NCBI GenBank assembly: GCA_947577185.1
Contig: CANPUE010000003.1
Location: forward strand, 62,001 to 126,000
Reading direction: 5' to 3'
DNA from: an uncultured Lachnospiraceae bacterium
Lineage (GTDB): Bacteria > Bacillota > Clostridia > Lachnospirales > Lachnospiraceae
Length of the DNA stretch: 64,000 nucleotides
Shown here in pieces: positions 34,473-43,747 of the stretch (the first letter of the stretch is position 1; each line of letters starts with the position of its first letter). The position numbers and the translations under genes were made by a program. The notes beneath the pieces were generated by a model. The model was not told the origin of the DNA and did not search any database. It saw nothing but the letters and a program-made list of their open reading frames with translations.

Positions 34473-35924
34473 ATGGAAAATAACTTTAATGATTACCTGG
34501 AAGACCGTTTTGAGAATCGTCCTATCTTTTTAAACCAGAAGAACAATCTGTTGGAAATCGAAGAACATATGTATATTCTGGATGATGTCAAAAAACCGAA
34601 TGTCTTCCGCAGGATGTTCCCCTATTCGGAAGTTCCTAAGATTCCGTTTAATGACAGAATCGTACCACATAATATGCCGAAAGAAATCTGGATCACAGAT
34701 ACAACGTTTCGTGACGGCCAGCAGTCGAGAGCGCCGTATACGACTGAGCAGATTGTGACAATATATGATCATTTACACAGGCTGGGAGGCCCTCAGGGAA
34801 AGATCCGCGCCTGTGAATTTTTCTTATACAGTAAAAAGGACAGGGACGCTGTATATAAATGCATGGAACGCGGCTATCAGTTTCCGGAGGTTACAAGCTG
34901 GATCCGTGCTAACAAAGAAGATTTTAAGCTTGTAAAAGAGATCGGTATGAAAGAGACCGGCATTCTGGTAAGCTGTTCCGACTATCACATATTCTTAAAA
35001 ATGAAGATGACGAGACGGCAGGCTATGGATCACTACCTGTCTGTGATTCGTGACTGTCTGGAAGAGGGGATCAGTCCGCGCTGTCATCTGGAAGATATCA
35101 CCCGTGCGGATATTTACGGATATGTGGTGCCCTTTTGCATGGAACTGATGAAATTAATGCAGGAATATCAGATTCCGATCAAAGTCCGTGCCTGTGATAC
35201 GATGGGATACGGCGTGAATTATCCGGGAGCCGTGATTCCGCGTTCGGTACAGGGGATCATTTATGCCCTGAACAAACATGCCGGTGTACCGGAAGAACTG
35301 ATTGAATGGCACGGTCATAATGACTTCTATAAGGCAGTTACAAACTCCACAACAGCATGGCTGTATGGCTGCGCCGGTATCAACACCTCTCTGTTTGGGA
35401 TCGGGGAGCGGACCGGCAACACGCCGTTAGAGGCAATGGTATTTGAATATGCCCAGATTAAGGGGACACTTGACGGCATGGATACGACAGTCATCACGCA
35501 GTTAGCGGAGTATTATGAGAAGGAAATCGGCTATCAGATTCCGGAGAGGACCCCGTTTGTCGGCAAAAACTTTAATGTGACCCGTGCGGGCATCCATGCG
35601 GACGGACTGTTAAAAAATGAAGAGATCTATAATATTTTTGATACAGACAGATTTTTAAACAGGCCGGTGCTGTGTGCAATCTCCAACACGTCCGGACTGG
35701 CTGGTATCGCACATTGGATTAATACCTATTTCAAATTAAAAGGGGATGATCAGATCACAAAGAACTGTGAGCTTGTCAAAAGGATCAAAGAAGAAGTCGA
35801 TGCAGAGTACGAGGGCGGCCGCGTGACAGTTATGACAGATACAGAGATCATAGATAAGATGGAACGCATTTGTGGAGATCTGGGGATCACGGTCGGCGGA
35901 CAGATCGGAAATAAAGAAGAATAA
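34473..35924 (+). CDS. DRE-TIM metallolyase: isopropylmalate/homocitrate/Re-citrate synthase-like
   Basis: A 483-residue enzyme; ATG 34473 follows AAAGGGTGGG. The family signature DTTFRDGQQ (about residues 69-77) and the metal site HGHND (about 281-285) are present, as is GIGERTGN. This fold joins acetyl-CoA to a 2-oxoacid. The protein is shorter than full LeuA and lacks its C-terminal leucine-binding regulatory domain. With Gln-Gln after Asp-Gly and an unusual 65-residue N-terminus, it forms a separate branch. Candidates are Re-citrate synthase, as used by several anaerobes, or a citramalate/isopropylmalate synthase. It is a single gene with its own promoter and no leucine genes beside it. 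Confidence 0.8.
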   Translation: MENNFNDYLEDRFENRPIFLNQKNNLLEIEEHMYILDDVKKPNVFRRMFPYSEVPKIPFNDRIVPHNMPKEIWITDTTFRDGQQSRAPYTTEQIVTIYDHLHRLGGPQGKIRACEFFLYSKKDRDAVYKCMERGYQFPEVTSWIRANKEDFKLVKEIGMKETGILVSCSDYHIFLKMKMTRRQAMDHYLSVIRDCLEEGISPRCHLEDITRADIYGYVVPFCMELMKLMQEYQIPIKVRACDTMGYGVNYPGAVIPRSVQGIIYALNKHAGVPEELIEWHGHNDFYKAVTNSTTAWLYGCAGINTSLFGIGERTGNTPLEAMVFEYAQIKGTLDGMDTTVITQLAEYYEKEIGYQIPERTPFVGKNFNVTRAGIHADGLLKNEEIYNIFDTDRFLNRPVLCAISNTSGLAGIAHWINTYFKLKGDDQITKNCELVKRIKEEVDAEYEGGRVTVMTDTEIIDKMERICGDLGITVGGQIGNKEE

Positions 35925-35932
35925 AAATCCGG

Positions 35933-35961
35933 TTGACAAACTCAGATGTGCTATGTATAAT
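35933..35961 (+). promoter_or_regulatory. Consensus sigma-A promoter of the DUF177-rpmF unit
   Basis: Perfect TTGACA (35933-35938), 17-base spacer, perfect TATAAT (35956-35961), 26 bases before the start. Confidence 0.85.
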
Positions 35962-35987
35962 ATTGGAAGTGTGAATAGGAGCCAACT

Positions 35988-36527
35988 ATGTTCATAAATT
36001 TATCTGACGTATTAACATCCGAAGACAGGGTTCTTACCATGCAGACAGAGACGGATATGACGGAAGTTTCTATCGGCGGGCAAACCTTTCAGATCCTTAA
36101 AAAGTCACCGGTACGATTTGTTTTTACCAATACCGGTAAAAACAAAGCAGTGATAGACGGACAGGCCGAGATGACTTTTGCCATGAACTGTGACAGATGT
36201 TTACAGTCTTTAGAACGGGAAATGAATCTTCAGTTTTCCAGAGAGATTCATGCACCGGAACCGGATGGCGGATTATCCAAAACGGCGGATGCGGCAGATG
36301 ATGACCAGTCCTTTATGGAAGGGTATCAGTTGAACGTTGAGGACTTATTATACAATGAGATCATGATCAACTGGCCACGGAAGGTACTATGTAAGCCGGA
36401 CTGTAAAGGAATCTGCATGCAGTGCGGAAAAGATTTAAATACAGGGAGCTGCGGATGTGATACATTCGTCCCCGACCCCCGGATGGCAGTGATAAAAGAT
36501 ATCTTTAACGCGAATAAGGAGGTGTAA
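35988..36527 (+). CDS. DUF177 (YceD) family protein
   Basis: A 179-residue protein; ATG 35988 follows TAGGAGCC. The DUF177 hallmark CDRCLQ lies near residue 69-74, followed by an acidic stretch and the C-terminal CKPDCKGICMQCGKDL and CGC cysteines, which probably bind zinc. YceD proteins occur directly before rpmF in most bacteria, are linked to 23S rRNA processing and L32 supply, and their plant homologue acts on 23S rRNA. The two genes are three bases apart here. Confidence 0.92.
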   Translation: MFINLSDVLTSEDRVLTMQTETDMTEVSIGGQTFQILKKSPVRFVFTNTGKNKAVIDGQAEMTFAMNCDRCLQSLEREMNLQFSREIHAPEPDGGLSKTADAADDDQSFMEGYQLNVEDLLYNEIMINWPRKVLCKPDCKGICMQCGKDLNTGSCGCDTFVPDPRMAVIKDIFNANKEV

Positions 36528-36529
36528 CG

Positions 36530-36709
36530 ATGTCTATTTGTCCTAAGAACAAATCTTCCAAAGGAAGAAGAGATAAGAGAAGAGCAAATTGGAAAATGAC
36601 TGCTCCTACTTTGGTAAAGTGCAGCAAATGCGGTGCTCTGATGGTACCTCATAGAGTATGTAAAAAATGCGGCACCTATAACAAAAAAGAGATCATTGCT
36701 GTTGATTAA
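36530..36709 (+). CDS. rpmF: 50S ribosomal protein L32
   Basis: A 59-residue protein starting at ATG 36530 behind AAGGAGGTG. It begins MSICPKNKSSKGRRDKRR, then the L32 core KMTAPTLVKCSKCG and CKKCGTYNKKEI. It carries the four-Cys zinc ribbon form, so it is the zinc-binding variant. Too short to be found by a long-frame search but clear by sequence and by its place after DUF177. Confidence 0.96.
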   Translation: MSICPKNKSSKGRRDKRRANWKMTAPTLVKCSKCGALMVPHRVCKKCGTYNKKEIIAVD

Positions 36710-36726
36710 TTGCAGACAGAGCGGAG

Positions 36727-36765
36727 AAATCAAGGGATTGAGAACGTATTCCCTTGATTTTTTTT
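36727..36765 (+). terminator. Strong rho-independent terminator after rpmF
   Basis: AAATCAAGGGA (36727-36737) pairs with TCCCTTGATTT (36750-36760), followed by a run of T to 36765. Confidence 0.88.
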
Positions 36766-36809
36766 AGTTAGACGGAGTTTGGAATTTCCGTCGAAATAGT
36801 CTAAAAAAC

Positions 36810-36838
36810 TTGATTTTTGAACTATGGTTTAGTATATT
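36810..36838 (+). promoter_or_regulatory. Sigma-A promoter of plsX
   Basis: TTGATT (36810-36815), 17-base spacer, TATATT (36833-36838), about 148 bases before the plsX start. No FapR-type TTAGTACC...ACTAA operator is seen. Confidence 0.6.
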
Positions 36839-36845
36839 AGTGTGA

Positions 36846-36944
36846 GAAGTACTTCTATGACTCATGCCAGAGGGCATTTCGTCGGAAATACTACGGCTTG
36901 CGATGCAAGTCTTTCTCGCAGGAAAGACAGGCTCTGCCTGTCTT
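36846..36944 (+). promoter_or_regulatory. Structured plsX leader with several hairpins
   Basis: Small stems follow one another: GAAGTACTTC (36846-36855), ATGCC-agag-GGCAT (36864-36877), GCTTGC-gat-GCAAGT (36896-36910), and the strongest, AAGACAGGC-tct-GCCTGTCTT (36924-36944). A further pairing CTTTC/GAAAG (36911-36926) shares bases with the last stem, so two forms exclude each other. No T tract follows the last stem. Confidence 0.45.
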
Positions 36945-36985
36945 GGGATTGATGTTCAGGATCAGGAAAGGATACGGATAAAGGC

Positions 36986-37996
36986 ATGGGAGAATTTGTA
37001 AATGTGGCAGTAGACGCGATGGGTGGGGACAATGCGCCCAAAGAGATCATCAAAGGCGCTGTGGAAGCTGTTTTGGAGAGCAGTAAGGTCAGAGTATACC
37101 TGGTGGGAAAAGAAGAGGCGATGAAAACAGAACTTGCCGCTTATACTTATCCGCAGGAGCAGGTCGTGCTGGTACGTGCCGATGAGACGATCGAAACCGC
37201 AGAACCTCCCGTTATGGCGATCCGTAAGAAAAAAGATTCCTCGATCGTGAAGGCATTGTATCTGGTAAAAGACGGTACCTGTGACGCCTATGTTTCTGCA
37301 GGAAGCACCGGCGCGTCTTTAGTGGGCGGACAGGTTATCGTGGGACGCATCAAGGGCGTGGAGAGACCGCCGCTTGCACCGCTTATTCCTACGGAAAATG
37401 GCTGTGCGCTTTTGGTGGACTGCGGCGCCAATGTGGATGCGAGGCCCTCTCATCTGGTACAGTTTGCCAAGATGGGATCGATCTACATGGAAAATGTGAT
37501 GGGCATAAAAAATCCGAAAGTCGCGATTGTCAATATCGGCGCCGAGGAGGAGAAGGGAAATGCGCTTGTAAAAGAGACGTTCCCGCTCCTGAAAAACTGT
37601 CCTGATATCAACTTTATCGGCAGCATTGAGGCAAGGGATATTCCGGCAGGCATGGCGGATGTCATCGTCTGTGAAGCTTTTGTCGGGAATGTCATTTTGA
37701 AATTGTACGAAGGTGTCGGTGGCACGCTGATCAGGAAGGTAAAGGCAGGGATGATGACTTCCCTGCGCAGCAAGATCGGGGCGCTTCTGGTGAAACCGGC
37801 TCTGAAGCAGACGCTGAAGGCATTTGATCTCGAGCAGTATGGCGGAGCGCCTATGCTGGGACTGAACGGCCTTGTCGTAAAGACGCACGGCAGTTCGAAA
37901 GCGGTGGAGATCAAAAATTCTATTTTACAGTGCATTACCTTTAAAGAACAGGGCATCAACGAGAAGATTAAAGAGAAAATTACTGTACAGGATTAA
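36986..37996 (+). CDS. plsX: Phosphate acyltransferase PlsX
   Basis: A 336-residue enzyme that turns acyl-ACP into acyl phosphate for phospholipid synthesis (PlsX/PlsY route). Typical segments are AVDAMGGDNAPKEI near the start, AGSTGA in the middle (about residues 106-111) and the C-terminal GAPMLGLNG. Full length for the family. Start ATG 36986 is the only one fitting the family. It is 18 bases before acpP, whose product is its substrate carrier. Confidence 0.96.
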   Translation: MGEFVNVAVDAMGGDNAPKEIIKGAVEAVLESSKVRVYLVGKEEAMKTELAAYTYPQEQVVLVRADETIETAEPPVMAIRKKKDSSIVKALYLVKDGTCDAYVSAGSTGASLVGGQVIVGRIKGVERPPLAPLIPTENGCALLVDCGANVDARPSHLVQFAKMGSIYMENVMGIKNPKVAIVNIGAEEEKGNALVKETFPLLKNCPDINFIGSIEARDIPAGMADVIVCEAFVGNVILKLYEGVGGTLIRKVKAGMMTSLRSKIGALLVKPALKQTLKAFDLEQYGGAPMLGLNGLVVKTHGSSKAVEIKNSILQCITFKEQGINEKIKEKITVQD

Positions 37997-38014
37997 GAAA
38001 GGCTGGCTGTTTTT

Positions 38015-38257
38015 ATGGAATTTGCAAAATTGAAACAGGTCATTGCAGAGGTTCTGAATGTGGATCCGGAAGAGATCACGATGGAAACAACTTTTATGGA
38101 AGACCTGGGGGCGGATTCTTTGGATGTTTTTCAGATCATTATGGGAATCGAGGAAGAATTTGATATTGAAATTCCGGCGCAAAAAGCGGAACATATAGCA
38201 ACGGTGGAAGAAGCGGTTGATCTGATCAAAAGTTCGATCGCGGCCTCTGAGGAATAG
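38015..38257 (+). CDS. acpP: Acyl carrier protein
   Basis: An 80-residue acidic protein with the 4'-phosphopantetheine site DLGADSLD (Ser35). The next residues VFQIIMGIEE are slightly unlike the usual LVELIMALEE but keep the acidic helix II that partner enzymes read. It carries growing acyl chains in fatty acid synthesis; the location after plsX is the common Firmicutes order. A terminator follows directly, so its level can differ from that of rnc. Confidence 0.95.
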   Translation: MEFAKLKQVIAEVLNVDPEEITMETTFMEDLGADSLDVFQIIMGIEEEFDIEIPAQKAEHIATVEEAVDLIKSSIAASEE

Positions 38258-38285
38258 AGAGAAAGCAGAAAGAATAGAGGAACAG

Positions 38286-38313
38286 AAAAACCCTTTCTGA
38301 AAAGGGTTTTTTT
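38286..38313 (+). terminator. Rho-independent terminator between acpP and rnc
   Basis: AAAACCCTTT (38287-38296) pairs with AAAGGGTTTT (38301-38310), with a T run to 38313. It probably limits, not abolishes, transcription into rnc. Confidence 0.8.
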
Positions 38314-38346
38314 GTGTGAGGGAAAGCAGGATCGCCGGAGGAGCAG

Positions 38347-39048
38347 ATGCAGCAAAGATCATTGGAAGAACTGGAAAATAAAATAGCATATCATTTTGAG
38401 AACAGGCTTTTACTCAGGCAGGCGCTTACACATAGTTCGTATGCCAATGAGCAGAAGATTAATAAATTTGACAATTATGAACGTCTGGAATTTCTGGGAG
38501 ATGCCGTATTGGAACTGGTATCCAGCGAATTTTTATATAAAAAAAACAGACAGACGCCAGAAGGGGAGCTCACGAGGCTGCGGGCATCCATGGTGTGCGA
38601 GCAGGCATTGGCGTACTGCGCAAAGGAGTTTGGTCTGGAAGAATATATTCTGCTGGGCAGAGGGGAAGAGATGACTGGCGGCAGGAAGAAAGATTCGATC
38701 GTATCAGATGTCATGGAGGCCATAATCGGAGCAATCTATCTGGACAGCGGTATGGAACAGGCGGCATCCTATATCCATCGGTTTGTTCTCTCGGATTTGG
38801 AACACAAACAGTTATTCTATGATGCCAAGACCATCCTGCAGGAACGCGTACAGCAGAAAAATGAAGGAACGCTTCATTATGAACTGCTGCGTGAGGAAGG
38901 TCCGGATCATGATAAGCTGTTTGTCGTGGAAGCAAAGATCGATGAGAAGAAGATCGGAGAAGGCGCCGGCAGGACAAAAAAAGCCGCAGAACAGCAGGCG
39001 GCTTACCAGGCGCTTAAAGACGGGCACCAGTTTGGGGACTGTTCCTGA
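38347..39048 (+). CDS. rnc: Ribonuclease III
   Basis: A 233-residue endonuclease for double-stranded RNA. The RNase III signature ERLEFLGDAVL is at residues 45-55, and the second catalytic acidic cluster DVMEAIIGAIYLD at about 119-131. The C-terminal double-stranded RNA binding domain (about 157-228) ends with GAGRTKKAAEQQAAYQAL. It processes rRNA precursors and some mRNAs. Start ATG 38347 follows CGGAGGAG. Confidence 0.97.
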   Translation: MQQRSLEELENKIAYHFENRLLLRQALTHSSYANEQKINKFDNYERLEFLGDAVLELVSSEFLYKKNRQTPEGELTRLRASMVCEQALAYCAKEFGLEEYILLGRGEEMTGGRKKDSIVSDVMEAIIGAIYLDSGMEQAASYIHRFVLSDLEHKQLFYDAKTILQERVQQKNEGTLHYELLREEGPDHDKLFVVEAKIDEKKIGEGAGRTKKAAEQQAAYQALKDGHQFGDCS

Positions 39049-39108
39049 TATCCGTACAGGAATGATATTATTGTTGGAAAGATAAATACGGAGCAGTGTG
39101 AGGTATCT

Positions 39109-42100
39109 ATGTATTTAAAAAGTATCGAAGTGCAGGGATTTAAATCATTTGCCAATAAGATCACATTTCAGTTTCATAACGGTATTACAGGAATCGTCGG
39201 GCCAAACGGCAGCGGAAAGAGCAATGTTGCGGATGCGGTCAGATGGGTGCTGGGGGAACAGCGGATCAAACAGCTTCGCGGGGCGTCGATGCAGGACGTT
39301 ATTTTTTCCGGAACAGAACTGCGAAAGGCGCTTGGATCCGCCTATGTCGCAATCACGCTCGATAATACTGACCATCAGCTGGCCATTGATTACGAAGAAG
39401 TAACGGTATCGAGAAGGCTGTACCGTTCCGGTGAAAGTGAATATATGATTAACGGGACGATCTGCCGTCTCAAAGACGTGAATGAATTGTTTTATGATAC
39501 CGGTATCGGTAAGGAAGGATATTCCATTATCGGGCAGGGACAGATCGATAAGATCCTGAGTGGTAAGCCGGAAGAGCGGCGTGAGCTGTTTGACGAGGCA
39601 GCAGGGATCGTGAAGTTCAAGCGCAGAAAATATGCGGCGCAAAAGAAGCTTGAGGATGAGAAGCAGAATCTTGTGCGTGTCAACGATATTTTATCGGAAC
39701 TGGAAAAACAGACCGGGCCTTTGGAAAAACAGTCTGAAAAGGCAAGGATCTATCTGCGGAAAAAAGAAGAACTGAAAACACTGGATGTCAATGTATTTCT
39801 CGTGGAAAATATCAGCATCAAAGAACAGATCGATTCTCTGGAAGAAAAGCTGAAGATTGCAGGGAGCGATCTGGAAGATACAACGTGTAAATATGAGCAT
39901 ATCAGGGAGGAATACGAGCAGATAGAGAGCCACATCGAACTGCTGGATCAGGCGATTGAGCAGGCGCGGGCCACACTCACCGATACAGGCGTCACACAGT
40001 CCAAACTGGAAGGTGAGATGAATGTATTAAAGGAGCAGATCAATTCGGCACAGGGAAATGAGGCGCATCTGCAGACGAGGATCCGTACGATACAGGCATC
40101 CATAGAAGAGAAAAATGAAGAGAAAGCAGGTATTTTACAGCAGAAAGCACAGATCGACGAAAAGCTGACGGCACTGCAGCAGACAAGAGAGGAAGCGAGG
40201 GCCCTCCTGGAAGCGGTACAGGGCAGGATCGAGGATTTGAATAACCAGATCGAAAGTGGTAAGAATACGATCATTGATGCGCTCAATAACAGAGCGACCA
40301 TCAAGTCTAAAATGGGACGCTTTGACACGATGCTGGAGCAGATCCAGATCCGCAAGGCGGAACTGAATTCGAGGCTGCTGCGTGTAAAATCTGACGAAGC
40401 GGTACAGGCAGAAACGATAAAGAATCTGGAGGAAGAATTCGAACAGGTAAACGAGGCGATACGCAATCTCCATGACACGCAGGAGACGCTGGAGGAAAAG
40501 CTGGCCGGTCTGCGCGAAGAACTGGCGGATAAAGACCAGAAGCTCCGTGATACACAGGTTTCCTACCATCAGGAAAAATCCAAACTGGACGCGCTTGCCA
40601 ATCTGACGGAGCGCTATGAAGGGTATGGAGGCGCCGTCAAGGCGGTGATGGAGCAGAAAGCGAAAGAAAAAGGGATCATCGGCGTTGTGGCAGATATCAT
40701 TCAGGCAGACGCCAAATATGAGACGGCGATTGAAACAGCGCTTGGCGGAAGCATTCAGAATATCGTCACGGAAGACGAAGAAACGGCGAAACAGATGATC
40801 TCCTATCTGAAGCGCAGCCGGGCGGGGCGTGCGACGTTTCTCCCGCTTACGAGTATAAAAAATCCGCAGGAATTTAAGAATATGGACGCACTAAGAGAGC
40901 CGGGCGTGATTGGTATGGCGGATGAACTGGTAAAGGTTGACAAAAGGTACCGCAATGTGGCCAAGTCTCTGCTTGGCCGGATTGTGGTCGTTGATCATAT
41001 CGATCATGCGGTAAAAATTGCGGGGAAGTACCATTACAGTATCCGTATGGTAACGACAGAAGGGGAACTTCTTGTTCCCGGCGGTGCGATCAGCGGCGGT
41101 GCATTTAAAAATAACAGCAATCTTCTGGGACGCCGCCGTGAAATGGAGGAACTGGAGAAAAAGGTTAAACAGTATGTGATTCAGATCGATGAACTTCTGG
41201 TAGAGATCGAGAAGACCAAGTCGGCAAGAAATAAACTTCGACTGGAAATCGAAGATATCAAAGGACAGCTGCAGCGCAAATTCATTGAGCAGAATACGGC
41301 GAGACTGAACGTGATCCAGGCAAAGGAGCGTAAGAACGAGGCGGCCGAAGGCTCCGAGGAACTGCAGACCGAAGATCTGGAGATGGAAGCGCAGATTAAA
41401 GAAATCCAGCAGAACAAAGTGGATATTGTAAAGGAGCTGGAAGATTCCGAGACACTGGAAAAGAATGTGGAGGCACAGATCGCGGTATTTCAGGAAAAAC
41501 TGGAAGCAGAGCGCACTGAAGAATCCAGTCAGGCGGCGAAGGTTTCCGAGTGGGATGTGGAAGTCGAAAAAATGCTGCAGCAGGAAGAATTTTACAGGCA
41601 GAATATCGATCGTATTGTGGGAGAAGTGGACCGCCATGAGGCAGAACTCAGGGAAGTAAAAGAGGGATTGCAGCTTAGCAAAGAGGAAGTCGAGAGAAAG
41701 AAAGAAAGTATCATCGAGATCGAGAAAACGATCCTGGCTTCCCACACGACTCAGACTGACACGGAACGGAAATTAAAAGAAGATGTTGCCTCCAAGGAAG
41801 AACTCTCGGCAAAGAAGAAGAACTTTTTTAACGAGAGGGAGGAACTCTCGAAACAGATGAATTCCCTCGATAAAGAAGTTTATCGTCTGAGCGGACAGAA
41901 GGAGAAGATGGAGGAATCCATCGAATCACAGATCAACTACATGTGGGATGAGTACGAGATCACATTATCGGATGCTGCCGGCATGCGGGATGAAGAGATG
42001 ACGGATCTGGCCGCCATGAAAAAAGATATTTCCAGGTTAAAAGATGAGATCAGGAAGCTTGGAGATGTCAATGTCAATGCGATCGAGGACTACAGAAACC

Positions 42101-42669
42101 TGATGGAACGCTACACGTTTTTAAAGACCCAGCATGACGATCTGGTTGAGGCAGAGCAGACGCTTCTGGGGATCATTGAGGAACTCGATACATCGATGCG
42201 TAAGCAGTTCAATGAAAAATTCGCGGAGATCAACAGAGAGTTTGACAAAGTATTTAAGGAGCTGTTCGGAGGCGGAAAAGGAACGCTCGAACTGATCGAG
42301 GAGGAGGATGTGCTGGAGGCAGGCATCCGTATCATTGCACAGCCGCCCGGGAAAAAACTGGTCAACATGATGCAGATGTCCGGTGGAGAAAAATCGCTGA
42401 CGGCGATCTGTCTTTTGTTTGCGATCCAGAATCTGAAACCGTCGCCGTTTTGTCTGTTGGATGAGATCGAGGCGGCGCTGGATGAAAATAATGTAGGCCG
42501 GTTTGCCAAATATTTACATAAACTGACAAAGAGTACGCAGTTTATTGTTATCACCCACAGGCGCGGCACGATGGAGAAGGCGGACAGGCTGTATGGTATC
42601 ACGATGCAAGAGAAAGGCATCTCCACATTGGTCAGCGTAAATTTGATTGATAAGGAATTGGATGATTAA
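39109..42669 (+). CDS. smc: Chromosome segregation protein SMC
   Basis: A 1,186-residue condensin ATPase. Walker A GPNGSGKSN is at residues 31-39, followed by a long coiled coil, the hinge around 515-665 (GYGGAVKAVMEQ through LLVPGGAISGG), the return coiled coil, and the C-terminal signature MSGGEKSL with Walker B CLLDEIEAALDE. It compacts and helps separate chromosomes together with ScpA and ScpB (not in this window). The order rnc-smc-ftsY is the standard Firmicutes cluster. The stop overlaps the ftsY start by one base. Confidence 0.98.
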   Translation: MYLKSIEVQGFKSFANKITFQFHNGITGIVGPNGSGKSNVADAVRWVLGEQRIKQLRGASMQDVIFSGTELRKALGSAYVAITLDNTDHQLAIDYEEVTVSRRLYRSGESEYMINGTICRLKDVNELFYDTGIGKEGYSIIGQGQIDKILSGKPEERRELFDEAAGIVKFKRRKYAAQKKLEDEKQNLVRVNDILSELEKQTGPLEKQSEKARIYLRKKEELKTLDVNVFLVENISIKEQIDSLEEKLKIAGSDLEDTTCKYEHIREEYEQIESHIELLDQAIEQARATLTDTGVTQSKLEGEMNVLKEQINSAQGNEAHLQTRIRTIQASIEEKNEEKAGILQQKAQIDEKLTALQQTREEARALLEAVQGRIEDLNNQIESGKNTIIDALNNRATIKSKMGRFDTMLEQIQIRKAELNSRLLRVKSDEAVQAETIKNLEEEFEQVNEAIRNLHDTQETLEEKLAGLREELADKDQKLRDTQVSYHQEKSKLDALANLTERYEGYGGAVKAVMEQKAKEKGIIGVVADIIQADAKYETAIETALGGSIQNIVTEDEETAKQMISYLKRSRAGRATFLPLTSIKNPQEFKNMDALREPGVIGMADELVKVDKRYRNVAKSLLGRIVVVDHIDHAVKIAGKYHYSIRMVTTEGELLVPGGAISGGAFKNNSNLLGRRREMEELEKKVKQYVIQIDELLVEIEKTKSARNKLRLEIEDIKGQLQRKFIEQNTARLNVIQAKERKNEAAEGSEELQTEDLEMEAQIKEIQQNKVDIVKELEDSETLEKNVEAQIAVFQEKLEAERTEESSQAAKVSEWDVEVEKMLQQEEFYRQNIDRIVGEVDRHEAELREVKEGLQLSKEEVERKKESIIEIEKTILASHTTQTDTERKLKEDVASKEELSAKKKNFFNEREELSKQMNSLDKEVYRLSGQKEKMEESIESQINYMWDEYEITLSDAAGMRDEEMTDLAAMKKDISRLKDEIRKLGDVNVNAIEDYRNLMERYTFLKTQHDDLVEAEQTLLGIIEELDTSMRKQFNEKFAEINREFDKVFKELFGGGKGTLELIEEEDVLEAGIRIIAQPPGKKLVNMMQMSGGEKSLTAICLLFAIQNLKPSPFCLLDEIEAALDENNVGRFAKYLHKLTKSTQFIVITHRRGTMEKADRLYGITMQEKGISTLVSVNLIDKELDD

Positions 42670-43637
42670 TGAGTGAAGAGAAAAAAGGCTTTTTTGCCAG
42701 ATTGAAAGAAGGCTTAACAAAAACAAGAAATAACATCGTGCATGGAATTGATTCCGTGTTCAGCGGTTTCTCTGAGATTGATGAGGATTTTTATGAAGAA
42801 CTGGAAGAGATTCTGATCATGGGGGATATCGGTATCAATGCGACGGAGCAGATTCTGGAGACGCTCAGGGAGCAGGTGAAAGAACACCATATCAAAAAAC
42901 CGCAGGAATGCAAGGAATTTCTGATCCGTAACATCAAAGAGCAGATGCAGACAGGAGAGACTGCCTATGAGTTTGAACACAGACAGTCGGTTGTTTTGGT
43001 GATCGGTGTTAACGGTGTCGGCAAGACCACTTCGATTGGAAAACTGGCGGGCAAATTAAAAAGCCAGAACAGGAAGGTTTTGCTGGCGGCGGCAGATACC
43101 TTCCGCGCAGCGGCGGGCGAACAGCTGACCGAATGGGCACACAGGGCAGGCGTGGATATCATCGGCGGCAAAGAAGGTTCCGACCCGGCCAGCGTCATTT
43201 TCGATGCGGTGACGGCGGCCAGGGCCAGAAATGTAGACGTTTTGCTGTGTGATACGGCGGGAAGGCTGCATAATAAGAAAAACCTGATGGAAGAGCTGAA
43301 AAAGATCAACCGCATCATTGATAAAGAGTTTCCCGGCGTCCACAGAGAGAACCTGGTTGTTTTGGACGGCACGACAGGACAGAATGCCCTCCAGCAGGCA
43401 AGAGAATTTGGTGCGGCTGCAGAACTGACCGGAATTATTTTGACCAAAATGGACGGCACGGCAAAAGGCGGTATCGCGGTGGCGATCCAGTCGGAACTGA
43501 AAATTCCAGTGAAATATATCGGTGTCGGTGAAACCATAGAAGATTTGCAGAAATTTGATGCGGATCAGTTTGTCAATGCGCTCTTTGACGTGAAACCGGA
43601 CAGAGAAGAGGAAGAAGGCGCGCAGGAGGAAGTGTAG
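42669..43637 (+). CDS. ftsY: Signal recognition particle receptor FtsY
   Basis: A 322-residue SRP GTPase. An N domain of helices (1-100) is followed by the G domain: GVNGVGKTT (113-121), the RAAAGEQL segment, DTAGR, and TKMDGTAKGG. The long acidic N-terminal A domain of E. coli FtsY is missing, as is normal in Firmicutes; only a short basic helix (KGFFARLKEGL) remains for membrane contact. It receives SRP-ribosome complexes for membrane protein insertion. Coupled to smc by TAATG overlap. Confidence 0.97.
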   Translation: MSEEKKGFFARLKEGLTKTRNNIVHGIDSVFSGFSEIDEDFYEELEEILIMGDIGINATEQILETLREQVKEHHIKKPQECKEFLIRNIKEQMQTGETAYEFEHRQSVVLVIGVNGVGKTTSIGKLAGKLKSQNRKVLLAAADTFRAAAGEQLTEWAHRAGVDIIGGKEGSDPASVIFDAVTAARARNVDVLLCDTAGRLHNKKNLMEELKKINRIIDKEFPGVHRENLVVLDGTTGQNALQQAREFGAAAELTGIILTKMDGTAKGGIAVAIQSELKIPVKYIGVGETIEDLQKFDADQFVNALFDVKPDREEEEGAQEEV

Positions 43638-43747
43638 GACGGGGCGGATGCATAAATGTGTACAGGACGGTGTAAAAGCGCAGGATGAGAAAGCGGCATG
43701 AGCGACGGCTGCCGGTGTATGAGCAGGGGAAGGAGCAGGATAAGACG

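Noticed and set aside
36775-36860. FapR operator before plsX
   Set aside because: The TTAGTACC...GGTACTAA form is not present; only a loose TTAGTAT string is seen.
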